Assembly (NCBI RefSeq): GCF_016406325.1 | Contig: NZ_CP066370.1 | Coordinates: forward strand, 3,100,001 to 3,164,000 | DNA length: 64,000 nt | Origin: Shewanella putrefaciens | GTDB lineage: Bacteria > Pseudomonadota > Gammaproteobacteria > Enterobacterales > Shewanellaceae | Direction of reading: 5' to 3' | In this document: piece by piece, positions 37,739-47,194 of the stretch | How positions within the stretch are numbered: position 1 is the first letter of the stretch | Layout: each line of letters begins with the position of its first letter | Made by a program: the position numbers and the translations under genes | The notes under the pieces: generated by a model | Databases searched by the model: none | Told to the model about the DNA's origin: nothing | The model's input: only the letters and a program-made list of their open reading frames with translations

Positions 37739-40700
37739 TTATGTTTTTTCATGGTGTTGGTTTGTAGAAATACCTTCTAACTGCACGACATTTTTACTGC
37801 CTCTCTTTGCCAGTGCGTAGTAGAACAGCGGCGTTAGGATAAGACCAAACACTGTTACCCCTATCATACCGGCGAATACCGCGACGCCCATGGCTTGACG
37901 CATCTCAGCACCCGCGCCAGTGGAGAACACCATTGGCACCACTCCCATAATAAAGGCGATAGAGGTCATCAAAATAGGGCGTAGACGTAATCTTGCCGCC
38001 TCTAATATCGCCTCCATAGGTGCCATACCGTGATCTTGTTTCTCCTTTGCGAACTCGACAATTAAAATCGCATTCTTTGTCGCCAGCCCCACCAGCACTA
38101 TCAGACCAATCTGGGTGAAAATATTATTATCCCCACCGTAAATCAGCACACCACTAAGGGCTGAAAGCAGTGTCATTGGGATGATTAAGATAATCGCCAA
38201 TGGCAGGCTTAAGCTCTCATATTGTGCCGCCAGCACCATAAACACCAGCAGGATCACCAGAGGGAACACCAATAACCCAGTATTGCCCGCTAAGATTTGC
38301 TGATAGGTCAACCCAGTCCACTCGTAGGTCATCCCTATGGGCAAGGTCTCGGCGAGGATTTTCTCAATCGCCGCCTGCGCTTGGCCTGTGCTCACACCGG
38401 GCGCTGGGCCACCGTTGATTTCAGCGGTCGTAAAACCGTTATAGTGCATCACACGATCGGGCCCCGCACTCTGGCTCACATTGATAAAGGAGCCTAGTGG
38501 GATCATATCGCCATTCACGTTCGGCACCTTTAACTGACTTATCTGCTGCGGGCTTTGACGGAACGCCTCGTCGGCTTGCATATTCACCTGATAGGTTCGG
38601 CCAAAACGATTGAAATCGTTGACATAGGTTGAACCCATATAGGTTTGTAATGTCTGGAAAATTTGATCGAGCGACACTGCCTGCTGTTTCGCTTTAGTCC
38701 GATCGATATCCAATTCAAGTTGTGGCACGTTCACTTGATAACTGGAAAATATCCCCGCTAATTGTGGATCGGCCCACGCCTTGTACATCACTTGTTGGGT
38801 CACCTGATACAAGGCCTCATAACCAAGGTTGGCTCTGTCTTGAATTTGCAAACGGAACCCTCCTATAGTGCCGAGGCCTTGCACAGGTGGCGGCGGGAAG
38901 ATGGCAATAAACGCATCCTGAATGTCAGCAAATTGCTGATTCAGCTGTCCTGCAATGGCATTCGCCGACAGTTCAGGACTCTTACGTAACTCAAAATCAT
39001 CGAGTGCGACAAACACCACGCCTGAGTTAGGACTATTAGTAAAACCGTTGATGCTAAGGCCTGGGAAGGCAATCGAGTGCGCCACACCGGGGTGATTTAG
39101 CGCAATCTCAGACATTTTCTTGATCACTGTATCGGTACGTTCAAGGGATGCGGCATCGGGCAACTGAGCAAAGGCCACTAAATACTGTTTATCTTGGCCG
39201 GGCACATAACCCGTTGGTGTATTAGCAAATTGCACTCCCGTTAACGCCACCATGCCTAAATACACTAGGCCAATAATGCCGCCAAAACGGATCACCTTAC
39301 GCACTAAGTAGCCATAACCATCGGATGCACGGTTAAATAAACGATTAAAAGGCACAAATAACCAAGCACCAAACAACTTATCCATTAGACGGGTTAAGCC
39401 GTCCTTAGGTGCATCATGACTCTTGAGTAACAGCGCCGATAATGCCGGACTCAAAGTGAGTGAGTTAATCGCCGAGATAAAGGTCGAGATAGTAATAGTC
39501 AAGGCAAACTGTTTATAGAACTGCCCGGTTAAACCGCTCATAAAGGCCGTTGGAATAAACACCGCCGCCAGCACTAAGGTGGTTGCCACAATCGGGCCAG
39601 TCACTTCCTTCATCGCCTTTTGCGTTGCCGCAACAGGGCTTAACCCTGCGGCAATATTACGCTCAACGTTTTCCACCACGACGATGGCATCATCAACCAC
39701 GATACCAATAGCGAGCACCAGCCCGAATAGCGACAAGGCATTTAACGAGAAACCGAGCAGATGCATAAAGGCAAAGGTACCCACCAAAGACACAGGCACA
39801 GCCACCAGCGGAATAATCGAGGCACGCCAAGTTTGCAGGAATAGCACCACCACTAACACCACCAGCAGCACGGCTTCGAGCAGGGTTTTTACCACGGCTT
39901 CAATCGAGCCACGCACGAAGACTGTAGGGTCGTACACAATCTCGTATTGCAGTCCTTCAGGGAAGGACTTGGCGAGTCTGGCCATTTCTGCGCGCACATC
40001 GTCGGAAATCTGAATCGCATTCGAGCCCGATGCTTGGAATACCGGAATCGCCACCGCATCCTTATTATCCAGCAATGAACGCAGCGCATAGCTCGTTACC
40101 CCGAGTTCCACCCGCGCCACATCCTTAAGGCGGATCACCTCAGCGTTTTGACCAACTTTGATGATAATATCTTCAAATTCAGACAGTTCAGTTAAACGGC
40201 CTTTCACGTTAATCAAAAGTTGAAAGTCAGCACTGCCACTGGGCTGTGCGCCTAAACTGCCCGCTGCCGCCTGTTGGTTTTGCTCACGCACAGCGGCAAT
40301 AATGTTCGCAGGCGATAAACCCAGCGCCGAGACTTTATTCGGATCGAGCCAAATACGCAGGCTATATTCCCCTGCACCAAACAAACGTACCGCACCCACG
40401 CCTTTAATGCGTGCCAACTCATCTTTTACATTTAGCGCCGCATAGTTAGACAGGTACAACATGTCGTAACGGTTATCCGGCGATAACAAATGCACCACCA
40501 TGGTTAAGTCTGGCGATGATTTTTCAGTAACAATACCAAGACGTTGTACCTCCTGAGGCAAACGTGGCATAGCCCTATCCACTCGGCTCTGCACTTGGGT
40601 TTGTGCCCTATCGACATCGGTGCCAATGGCAAAAGTGATGGTTAAGGTCATCCGTCCATCAGAGGTCGCCTGGGATGACATATACAACATATCTTCGACG

Positions 40701-40915
40701 CCGTTGATTTCTTGCTCTAGGGGCGAGGCAACCGTTTCGGCAATCACTTTAGGGTTAGCGCCAGGGTAGTTTGCGGTGACCACTACCGTTGGCGGTACCA
40801 CCTCTGGATATTCGGTAATAGGCAACTGCCAAACGGCAATCGCCCCAGTGATAAGAAACAGCAATGACAGCACGGCTGCAAATATCGGTCTTTTAATGAA
40901 AAATTGCGACAACAT
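37739..40915 (-). CDS. RND efflux pump permease, AcrB/MexB type
   Basis: 1058-residue inner-membrane proton antiporter. It starts MLSQFFIKRPIFAAVLSLLF and is close to the AcrB/MexF branch: LFGLVLAIGIVVDDAIVVVENVERN with the two proton-relay Asp residues, GQFYKQFALTITISTFISA, MVLAAQYESLSLPLAIILIIP and GLATKNAILIVEFAKE. Second gene of an adaptor–pump operon that faces a TetR regulator; its translation start is 13 bases after the adaptor stop. No outer-membrane channel gene follows. Confidence 0.95.
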   Translation of the reverse strand: MLSQFFIKRPIFAAVLSLLFLITGAIAVWQLPITEYPEVVPPTVVVTANYPGANPKVIAETVASPLEQEINGVEDMLYMSSQATSDGRMTLTITFAIGTDVDRAQTQVQSRVDRAMPRLPQEVQRLGIVTEKSSPDLTMVVHLLSPDNRYDMLYLSNYAALNVKDELARIKGVGAVRLFGAGEYSLRIWLDPNKVSALGLSPANIIAAVREQNQQAAAGSLGAQPSGSADFQLLINVKGRLTELSEFEDIIIKVGQNAEVIRLKDVARVELGVTSYALRSLLDNKDAVAIPVFQASGSNAIQISDDVRAEMARLAKSFPEGLQYEIVYDPTVFVRGSIEAVVKTLLEAVLLVVLVVVLFLQTWRASIIPLVAVPVSLVGTFAFMHLLGFSLNALSLFGLVLAIGIVVDDAIVVVENVERNIAAGLSPVAATQKAMKEVTGPIVATTLVLAAVFIPTAFMSGLTGQFYKQFALTITISTFISAINSLTLSPALSALLLKSHDAPKDGLTRLMDKLFGAWLFVPFNRLFNRASDGYGYLVRKVIRFGGIIGLVYLGMVALTGVQFANTPTGYVPGQDKQYLVAFAQLPDAASLERTDTVIKKMSEIALNHPGVAHSIAFPGLSINGFTNSPNSGVVFVALDDFELRKSPELSANAIAGQLNQQFADIQDAFIAIFPPPPVQGLGTIGGFRLQIQDRANLGYEALYQVTQQVMYKAWADPQLAGIFSSYQVNVPQLELDIDRTKAKQQAVSLDQIFQTLQTYMGSTYVNDFNRFGRTYQVNMQADEAFRQSPQQISQLKVPNVNGDMIPLGSFINVSQSAGPDRVMHYNGFTTAEINGGPAPGVSTGQAQAAIEKILAETLPIGMTYEWTGLTYQQILAGNTGLLVFPLVILLVFMVLAAQYESLSLPLAIILIIPMTLLSALSGVLIYGGDNNIFTQIGLIVLVGLATKNAILIVEFAKEKQDHGMAPMEAILEAARLRLRPILMTSIAFIMGVVPMVFSTGAGAEMRQAMGVAVFAGMIGVTVFGLILTPLFYYALAKRGSKNVVQLEGISTNQHHEKT

Positions 40916-40928
40916 AGTGTGTTATTCC

Positions 40929-42167
40929 TTAACCGCGGCTCGCCGTTTCAACCGCTTGCGCCGTCAAATGATCTTGGTTTTTATCGAGCATTAACTGGGC
41001 TTGGCGCAATGCTTCGAGTTTCTCGCTGTCGACCATATCCACCATATTTGGCTCAATTTGCATCTTAGGGCGAACACGCTGCATACCGTTGACGACGATC
41101 TTGTCTTCAGCAGCTAAACCTTGAGTTACGATACGAAGCCCTTGAACTTTCTCACCTAAGGTCACGCCACGATATTCGACCGTGCCATCATCACCGACGA
41201 CCAGCACAAACTTATTATTGAGATCTGTGCCAACGGCTTTATCGTCGATCAAGATCCCCTCATAGGCGCCGCTGCCCGCGGTGCGAAGACGCGCAAACAA
41301 GCCAGGCAATAATCTATTGTCTTCATTGTCAAAAGTGGCTCTAACTCGAATTGTGCCCGTCTGCTTATCCATCGCATTGTCAACAAAGTCGACCATGCCA
41401 ATATGGTGATAATCGCGCTCATTGGCTAAAGCCATATACACGGGGTTATCACCAGCACGAGGATCGTTACGTTTCTTCTCGGCTGTTAGCTTTACGTATT
41501 TAAGGTAGGTTTGTTCATCCACATCGAAATAGGCATACATGCTGGCCGTAGAAACCAAGCTGGTTAGCACACTCTGCCCTGCAGTGACATAGTTACCCGT
41601 TGTGACGTTGGCGTAGGACACGCGGCCATCAATCGGCGCTTGCACTTGGGTATAAGCTAAATCAAGCTCGGCGCGCATGAGTGCTGCTTTCACCGACGCA
41701 ACCGCCGCCGCAGTTTGGCGCTTGTTTGACTCACGGGTATCGAGTAATTCTGCAGAAACTGCCTTTTGATCAAATAACTTACGGGCACGCTCCAAATCAT
41801 TAGTGGCCAGTTGCTCAGCAGAAATAGCGCTAGCAAGATCCGCTTTTAACCGGGCCACTTCCACTTCAAACACGCTTGGATCGATGCGAAAGAGTACGTC
41901 ACCTTTCTTCACTAAGGCGCCTTCTTTAAAATTTACTGATTCAATGTAACCAGATACTCGTGGGATAAGGGTGACACTTTCTGGTGCCTGTAAACGGCCA
42001 GTAAACTCATCCCATTCGGTAACTCGCTCATGCAATACTTGAGCAACATCCACCTTAGGTGCAGTCGGTGCAGGCCCCTGCTGCGTTGTTTGCTCACCAC
42101 AAGCTGAAAGGACGAAAGCCGCCACCGCCGTTAACATCATTATTCGTAAAGGTTTGTTACTCATCAT
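40929..42167 (-). CDS. RND efflux periplasmic adaptor, MexA/AcrA type
   Basis: 412 residues. N-terminal lipoprotein signal MSNKPLRIMMLTAVAAFVLSA-C with lipobox LSAC, so it is anchored to the inner membrane by acylation. Lipoyl motif VTLIPRVSGYIESVNFKEGALVKKGDVLFRID, coiled-coil hairpin (about 100–165), TQVQAPIDGRVSYANVTTG, then barrel domains with GLFARLRT. First gene of the adaptor–pump operon, expressed from the region with three operator-like repeats. Confidence 0.95.
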   Translation of the reverse strand: MMSNKPLRIMMLTAVAAFVLSACGEQTTQQGPAPTAPKVDVAQVLHERVTEWDEFTGRLQAPESVTLIPRVSGYIESVNFKEGALVKKGDVLFRIDPSVFEVEVARLKADLASAISAEQLATNDLERARKLFDQKAVSAELLDTRESNKRQTAAAVASVKAALMRAELDLAYTQVQAPIDGRVSYANVTTGNYVTAGQSVLTSLVSTASMYAYFDVDEQTYLKYVKLTAEKKRNDPRAGDNPVYMALANERDYHHIGMVDFVDNAMDKQTGTIRVRATFDNEDNRLLPGLFARLRTAGSGAYEGILIDDKAVGTDLNNKFVLVVGDDGTVEYRGVTLGEKVQGLRIVTQGLAAEDKIVVNGMQRVRPKMQIEPNMVDMVDSEKLEALRQAQLMLDKNQDHLTAQAVETASRG

Positions 42168-42583
42168 ATTACTATCCTCAAGGTGGCGGGCATTTCACGC
42201 TGTTCGAACCACACACATGCCGCTGTGTTACAAACCAAACCGATTAAATACCGACTGGTAAAAAATATTCTGTACTGAACGGTAATATATAGCGTAAAAT
42301 GACTCTGTCAACAAATTTATGTACCGACTGGTATTAAATTAAAAATACGCATTTACATTACATCTGCAATATTCCATTAGGCAGAAATCCATACATTTGA
42401 TCCTCAAAGTCTTTTATGAATATTGAAGCGAAACCAACTGATATGGAGTGAATGCAAGACTCAGGTGACACCTTGGATGACTCAGTAAACAACTCTTCTT
42501 AGTCAGTCATCTGTCAGTAAGTGTGGCTGGACATGGGCCAAACCCATGTCTATCCTAGGGGCAATTGAGAATGGAGGAGCCTA
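42168..42583. other. Divergent control region of the RND operon and its TetR gene
   Basis: A 416-base gap. It contains the three 12-bp operator-like repeats (listed separately) close to the RND side. Nearer the TetR gene, GACATGGG and CCCATGTC form an 8-bp inverted repeat at 42530–42550, 35 bases before the TetR start. No gene is seen. Confidence 0.5.
42249..42333. promoter_or_regulatory. Three operator-like repeats (putative TetR sites)
   Basis: TACCGACTGGTA occurs at 42249–42260 and 42322–42333, with TACTGAACGGTA at 42273–42284. Each has half-sites TACC/GGTA (or a close variant) around four bases, as expected for a dimeric TetR repressor. They lie 80–170 bases upstream of the adaptor start. 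The binding protein is inferred to be the TetR regulator encoded next door. Confidence 0.65.
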
Positions 42584-43228
42584 ATGATGTCAACCGTCAC
42601 CCAGACGCCCTGTGTAGGTCGCCCACGAGCTTTTGACACTGAAGATGCATTAGCTAAAGCCTTAGAAGTCTTCTGGCGCAAAGGCTTTGAAGGTACATCG
42701 TTAACCGATCTCACCCAAGCGATGGGCATAAATAAACCGAGTCTTTATGCCGCCTTCGGCAATAAAGAACAGTTATTTCTCAAAGCAATAGAGTTATATG
42801 AACAGCGTCCCTGTGCATTTTTCTATCCGGCACTGGAAAAAGAGACCGCCTATCTGGTCGTCGAGTCCATGCTACTCGGTGCCGCTGATTCTTTGGTGGA
42901 TAAAAGCCATCCTCAGGGATGTTTGATTGTCCAAGGCGCTCTCACCTGTAGTGAAGCAGGGCAAGCTATCAAGGATACGTTAATTAACCGACGCCGCGAC
43001 GGTGAAATCGCCCTGTGCGAACGGCTGCAACGCGCCAAAGATGAAGGGGATTTACCCGCGGATGCTGATCCGCTCTTGCTTGCACGTTACATAGGCACGG
43101 TATTACAAGGCATGGCCGTACAAGCGACCAATGGAATTTGCCCAAATGAACTGCGTCAGGTAGCAGAGTTGACACTCGCTAACTTTCCACGGAATCACAT
43201 CAATCATAATGATAAAGACGCTACTTGA
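42584..43228 (+). CDS. TetR/AcrR family transcriptional regulator
   Basis: 214 residues. N-terminal helix-turn-helix GRPRAFDTEDALAKALEVFW, GTSLTDLTQAMGINKPSLYAAFGNKEQLF, then a ligand-binding domain with CLIVQGALTCSEAG and LLARYIGTVLQGMAVQA, a common form among repressors of electrophile- or drug-response genes. GGAGG lies before the start. Divergent from the RND operon, which it most likely represses. A strong terminator lies 33 bases after the stop. Confidence 0.92.
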   Translation: MMSTVTQTPCVGRPRAFDTEDALAKALEVFWRKGFEGTSLTDLTQAMGINKPSLYAAFGNKEQLFLKAIELYEQRPCAFFYPALEKETAYLVVESMLLGAADSLVDKSHPQGCLIVQGALTCSEAGQAIKDTLINRRRDGEIALCERLQRAKDEGDLPADADPLLLARYIGTVLQGMAVQATNGICPNELRQVAELTLANFPRNHINHNDKDAT

Positions 43229-43261
43229 GCTTAACGGATTCAGAGCCATTGCTAGAACACC

Positions 43262-43290
43262 ATCCCCTCTGCCTTTGCAGAGGGGATTTT
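43262..43290 (+). terminator. Rho-independent terminator of the TetR gene
   Basis: ATCCCCTCTGC and GCAGAGGGGAT pair over a short loop, followed by TTTT on the plus strand only. Confidence 0.9.
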
Positions 43291-43300
43291 CCACAAATTT

Positions 43301-43729
43301 TTAGTCTCTAACCACATGGGTGACAAGTGTGGGACGTAATAGATTGTCATGCACTGGGCAACGATTACACACAATATCTAAAAACTCTCGTTTCTGATCT
43401 TCTGAAAGATCAGCATCAATACTGGCGTTAATGGTAATGTCTTTAAAGCCCACAGGATCTTCCGAAGGCTGGCCTAGTAAACCTGCAGAGTTCATTAGGG
43501 CACGCACATTCACATCAAACTGACGTAACTCAATATGCCTTTCCCGCGCCACCATCTTGGCAATCGCAGAAATACAACCTCCCAATGAAAACAGAAAGGT
43601 CTCTAAGGGATTTGCTCCTTCATTAGTCGCACTCGGTTGATCTATCACTAAAAGATGCTCACGAACCTGCGCGGTGACTTTCCAATCGCTTGCCATATGG
43701 GTGGTGACTTCTACGACTTTATCTGGCAT
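43301..43729 (-). CDS. OsmC family protein
   Basis: 142 residues from the ATG at 43729, which has GGAG nine bases upstream; an ATG at 43744 lacks such a site. The family's two Cys are present: LFSLGGCISAIAKMVA and IVCNRCPVHDNLLRP (the peroxidatic and resolving positions of OsmC/Ohr-like proteins). Such proteins reduce organic or fatty-acid hydroperoxides; closest to the YhfA-like branch of unknown substrate. Convergent with the TetR gene. Confidence 0.88.
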   Translation of the reverse strand: MPDKVVEVTTHMASDWKVTAQVREHLLVIDQPSATNEGANPLETFLFSLGGCISAIAKMVARERHIELRQFDVNVRALMNSAGLLGQPSEDPVGFKDITINASIDADLSEDQKREFLDIVCNRCPVHDNLLRPTLVTHVVRD

Positions 43730-43960
43730 TGCAAAACACTCCATTAGATTTTATTCAATCAGATTATACTAATAATTGATTTAATTAAAATCATCCGCAG
43801 AGATCACAAACTCATGAGAAATTTTTTATTAGCCATACATTTCACAAAATAAATATACCGCCCTAATATCATTAGCCTACCTATAAACAGTTATGTTATA
43901 AACGCCCTATCTTGAGCAAAGTAAAATGGATGCAAAATGCGGATAGGGAGTAACGTCAGT

Positions 43961-44776
43961 ATGAAAATACAGCGAGCATATAATTTGCGCTTTTCATTTA
44001 TACTCGCCGCCGTTTTGCTATCTCTTACTCACTTTTATGGTATAGCAATGGCTCAAGAAACGGATGCCATACCCCTACCCGCTCAAGACAAGACTATTAT
44101 CTTAGCCGCCGAAGATAGCTGGCCTCCTTTTGCTAATCAGTTTGGCCAAGGTATTTCCCATCGCTTAATCAAAGCCGCTTTTAAACAATCTCACATTGAA
44201 ATTAATAGCTTAGTCGTTCCCTATACCCGCGCCTTAATGATGGCAGAGAAAGGTGATGTAGATGGTGTGTTCAATGTCACCCGCGAAGCGAGCACTGAAC
44301 AACGTTTTGTTTTTGGACAGTTCCCTTTATTTGTTGCAACAGCCTCTTTTTATCAAAAGAAACAAAAATCAATTCTGGCAGACAATAAATGGGCTCTCCC
44401 TAGAGGTACAGTTGTTGGGATCGTTAAAAGCTATGAATATGGCGATGATTTTCCTGCGCTCGTTAAACAACAACAGCTTAATATTGTTGCTGTAGCCAAC
44501 CAACTACAACTCATTAATTTACTATTAATTGGTCGTATAGATACCGCATTGATGTTCGATTTAGTCGCGAAGGATAACCTTCAGACAATGGGCGTTGATG
44601 ATGAAATCATTCCGATATTTGCTAATCACAGCAGTAATATTTATCTGGCTTTCTCGAAGGAAAATCCACAGGCACATACCCTAGCAAGCCAACTTGATGC
44701 TGGTTTATCCCAACTCAAAGCCACTGGCCAGTATGAAAAACTATTCTCATTGAGTCCTATCGCTGCGAGCGAATAA
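43961..44776 (+). CDS. Periplasmic solute-binding protein (family 3 type)
   Basis: 271 residues from the ATG at 43961 (GGGAG ten bases upstream); an ATG at 43937 is less likely. A signal peptide (FSFILAAVLLSLTHFYGIAMA) indicates export. The mature protein resembles family 3 binding proteins such as amino-acid receptors: ILAAEDSWPPFANQFGQGI, GDVDGVFNVTREASTEQRFVFG and LSQLKATGQYEKLF. No transporter genes are adjacent, so it may be a stand-alone sensor or orphan, as many are in Shewanella. It overlaps the convergent LysR gene by 20 bases at the 3' ends. Confidence 0.85.
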   Translation: MKIQRAYNLRFSFILAAVLLSLTHFYGIAMAQETDAIPLPAQDKTIILAAEDSWPPFANQFGQGISHRLIKAAFKQSHIEINSLVVPYTRALMMAEKGDVDGVFNVTREASTEQRFVFGQFPLFVATASFYQKKQKSILADNKWALPRGTVVGIVKSYEYGDDFPALVKQQQLNIVAVANQLQLINLLLIGRIDTALMFDLVAKDNLQTMGVDDEIIPIFANHSSNIYLAFSKENPQAHTLASQLDAGLSQLKATGQYEKLFSLSPIAASE

Positions 44777-45647
44777 TTTCTTGATTCACCCAATATAACA
44801 ACTGCTTGATAGCTTTCGACAAGATCTGATTTTGACGCACAATATAACCTAAACTCGTTGTAGGGAATTGCGGCAAAGGGGTGACTTTCGTGGTCAAATT
44901 CGCTTTCGTATATACAGAAAACTCTGGCACTATCGCTACCCCAAATCCCGCCTCTGCCCAATCGATTTGTGCGTCAACACTGCCAACTTCCATAATCCTA
45001 TAATTGGGTAAGTTCAAGGAAGGTAGCGCAGGGTCCAATAACTCGCGGGTTCGCGTATCATGGCCTAATAAAATCAAGGTCGGTTGCTCGGCTAAAGGTG
45101 TATCCACGGACAGTTTTGTTTGCTGCCATTGCTGCAAATGGTCACCGATTGCGCACCATTTAATCTGTTGTAATTCAGTAAAATGCAGTGGTTGACTCTC
45201 CTTTTGCGCGATCACAAAGCCTAAATCGGCTTCAGCATTGGTCACTAACTCAGAGGCCTGTGAAGACGTGGTATTAAGCAGTGAAAAGTCAATTCCTGGG
45301 AACTCCGCCTTAAAGAGCTGAAACGGTTGGATCAAGAGTAACCGCGAGATAATATCGCTCGCTGCTATGGTGAGAGTGCCTTGGCTAAGATCGTTAATTG
45401 CATTCAAATCCGCCTGGCAAATTTGTAATTCCATCAGAGTTTTTTGGCTGCTTTCTAACAGACGAAACCCCGCCTGTGTCAATCGAAAGGGATTACGGTC
45501 AATCAGCTTTACCCGAGTGGTTTGCTCTAACTGCTTGATATGCAAGCTAACATTGGGCTGAGTCATATGTAGCACAGCGGCTGCCTTACCAAAATGCTTA
45601 CATTCAGCCAAAGTGACAAAAGTCTTTAACCAATGAAGATCGAGCAT
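44757..45647 (-). CDS. LysR family transcriptional regulator
   Basis: 296 residues. Helix-turn-helix in MLDLHWLKTFVTLAECKHFG with AAAVLHMTQPNVSLHIKQLEQ; effector domain from about 88 (GTLTIAASDIISRLLLIQP). Divergent from the purA paralogue with 140 bases between starts, so the paralogue may be its target. Confidence 0.88.
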   Translation of the reverse strand: MLDLHWLKTFVTLAECKHFGKAAAVLHMTQPNVSLHIKQLEQTTRVKLIDRNPFRLTQAGFRLLESSQKTLMELQICQADLNAINDLSQGTLTIAASDIISRLLLIQPFQLFKAEFPGIDFSLLNTTSSQASELVTNAEADLGFVIAQKESQPLHFTELQQIKWCAIGDHLQQWQQTKLSVDTPLAEQPTLILLGHDTRTRELLDPALPSLNLPNYRIMEVGSVDAQIDWAEAGFGVAIVPEFSVYTKANLTTKVTPLPQFPTTSLGYIVRQNQILSKAIKQLLYWVNQEIIRSQR

Positions 45648-45787
45648 TGCACCACCATCCCGACAGAAATAGAGTTAATTATCGCCAATTATATATGAAA
45701 TTCTTATCAGCACGATAACTATAATTAATTTCTCTTATTCCTACTGAAGGTCTAGCATAACCGCTTAATCAATGAGGAGATGTTGTT

Positions 45788-47044
45788 ATGCCGTCGATCG
45801 TGGTTGTGGGTGCAAATTGGGGTGATGAAGGCAAAGGCCGCATCGTAGATTATTTAGCTGCGGATGCCGCTGCCAGTATTCGCTTTCAAGGCGGTAACAA
45901 CGCCGGACATACCGTCGTCAACGACTACGGCACCTTTAAATTACACCAATTACCGAGTGGCATTTTCAACCCTAACTGCATTGCAGTATTAGGCCCAGGC
46001 ATGGTGATCAGCCCTGAAAAACTCAGTGTAGAAATTGCTGAAGTACAAGCGACAGGTGTTGAAGTCAAACTGTGCATTTCTGACCGTGCTACTCTGTGCT
46101 TACCATTGCATGCATTAGAAGATACCTTAGAAGAACAACGTCTTGGCGATCTCGCCTATGGTTCAACCCGTCAAGGGATTGCACCAGCCTATGGCGATCG
46201 TGTGATGAAAAAAGGCATTTTAGTTGGCTGGTTAAACCAACCTGAAGTGCTGCAAGAGCGTATTCAATTTATGCTCGACTGGAAATTGCCACAGTTAAAG
46301 GCACTTTATCCAAGCTGCGATTTTAATCAAACCGCCGCAGAAATGACTGCATGGTTATTAGACGTGACAGCCCCTTGGCGTCCATTTATTTGTAACGTGA
46401 CTGAACCATTAAAAGCATTACAAAAACAAGATGCTAGCTTGCTGTTTGAAGCACAATTAGGGGCTGGCCGTGACTTAGTCTACGGCGAATATCCTTACAC
46501 TACGTCTTCAAACGTGACGGCAGCTTACGCGGGTATCGGCAGTGGTTTACCCGCACTGCGTCCTGAGCGTGTAATTGCTGTCGCGAAAGCCTTTAGTTCA
46601 TCTGTGGGTACTGGCACTTTAGTGACCGCAATGGAAGAGCAAGACGCCTTCCGCGAAAATGCCAACGAGTTTGGTGCAACAACAGGCCGTCCACGTGATA
46701 TGGGTTACTTTGACGCTGTTGCCACCCGTAATGGAGTTGAACTACAAGCGGCAACCGAAATCGCCCTGACGAAGATTGATTGTCTTTCTGGTATGAAAGA
46801 TCTAAAAATCTGTGTTGCCTATGAAGGTGAACACACTGAGAACCCAATTTGGCCACAAACTGCGGCGTTAAGCCCAGTGTATGAACAAATGCCATGCTGG
46901 AACGAAGATATTACCGGTTGTCGTACTTTCGAAAGCCTGCCTGTCGCCGCACAACACTATGTTGAACGTATTGAAGAGTTAATGGGTGTGCGCGTCAGTA
47001 TGGTTTCTGTAGGACCTGAGCGTGATCAAATGATCATTCGCTAG
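45788..47044 (+). CDS. purA: Adenylosuccinate synthetase paralogue, divergent
   Basis: 418 residues, somewhat shorter than the standard 430 or so. It has the phosphate loop WGDEGKG (residues 11–17), the catalytic Asp, QGGNNAGHT with the catalytic His, GIAPAYGDR, YPYTTSSN, NEFGATTGRPRDMGYFD, LTKIDCLSGM for the GTP base and SVGPERDQMIIR. It departs from the family where E. coli has FEGAQGTLLDIDHG: here FEAQLGAGRDLVYG, so the active-site Gln is Leu by my alignment. The canonical reaction is IMP + Asp + GTP to adenylosuccinate; a changed substrate or regulation is possible. A housekeeping purA (usually beside hflC) is expected elsewhere. Divergent LysR regulator; GAGGAG precedes the start. Confidence 0.85.
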   Translation: MPSIVVVGANWGDEGKGRIVDYLAADAAASIRFQGGNNAGHTVVNDYGTFKLHQLPSGIFNPNCIAVLGPGMVISPEKLSVEIAEVQATGVEVKLCISDRATLCLPLHALEDTLEEQRLGDLAYGSTRQGIAPAYGDRVMKKGILVGWLNQPEVLQERIQFMLDWKLPQLKALYPSCDFNQTAAEMTAWLLDVTAPWRPFICNVTEPLKALQKQDASLLFEAQLGAGRDLVYGEYPYTTSSNVTAAYAGIGSGLPALRPERVIAVAKAFSSSVGTGTLVTAMEEQDAFRENANEFGATTGRPRDMGYFDAVATRNGVELQAATEIALTKIDCLSGMKDLKICVAYEGEHTENPIWPQTAALSPVYEQMPCWNEDITGCRTFESLPVAAQHYVERIEELMGVRVSMVSVGPERDQMIIR

Positions 47045-47061
47045 TCGAACGTTTACCCTAC

Positions 47062-47099
47062 AAAAAAGCCATATTCGCCTCGGTGAATATGGCTTTTTA
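47062..47099. terminator. Terminator after the purA paralogue
   Basis: AAAAAAGCCATATTC and GAATATGGCTTTTT pair across an eight-base loop; A- and T-runs make it functional in both directions. The convergent cheV gene ends 96 bases later. Confidence 0.9.
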
Positions 47100-47194
47100 C
47101 TTTTATAGCATTCACCATTCAAAAATCACTCAAGACGTTGGTAGCAACTATTTGAATCCCTGGTATTCAAATATCACCGCTAAATGAAATGGTA

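Noticed and set aside
45788..47044. PurZ (phage-type 2-aminoadenylosuccinate synthetase)
   Set aside because: The catalytic Asp of the GDEGKG loop is retained, whereas PurZ proteins change it; a PurA paralogue fits better.
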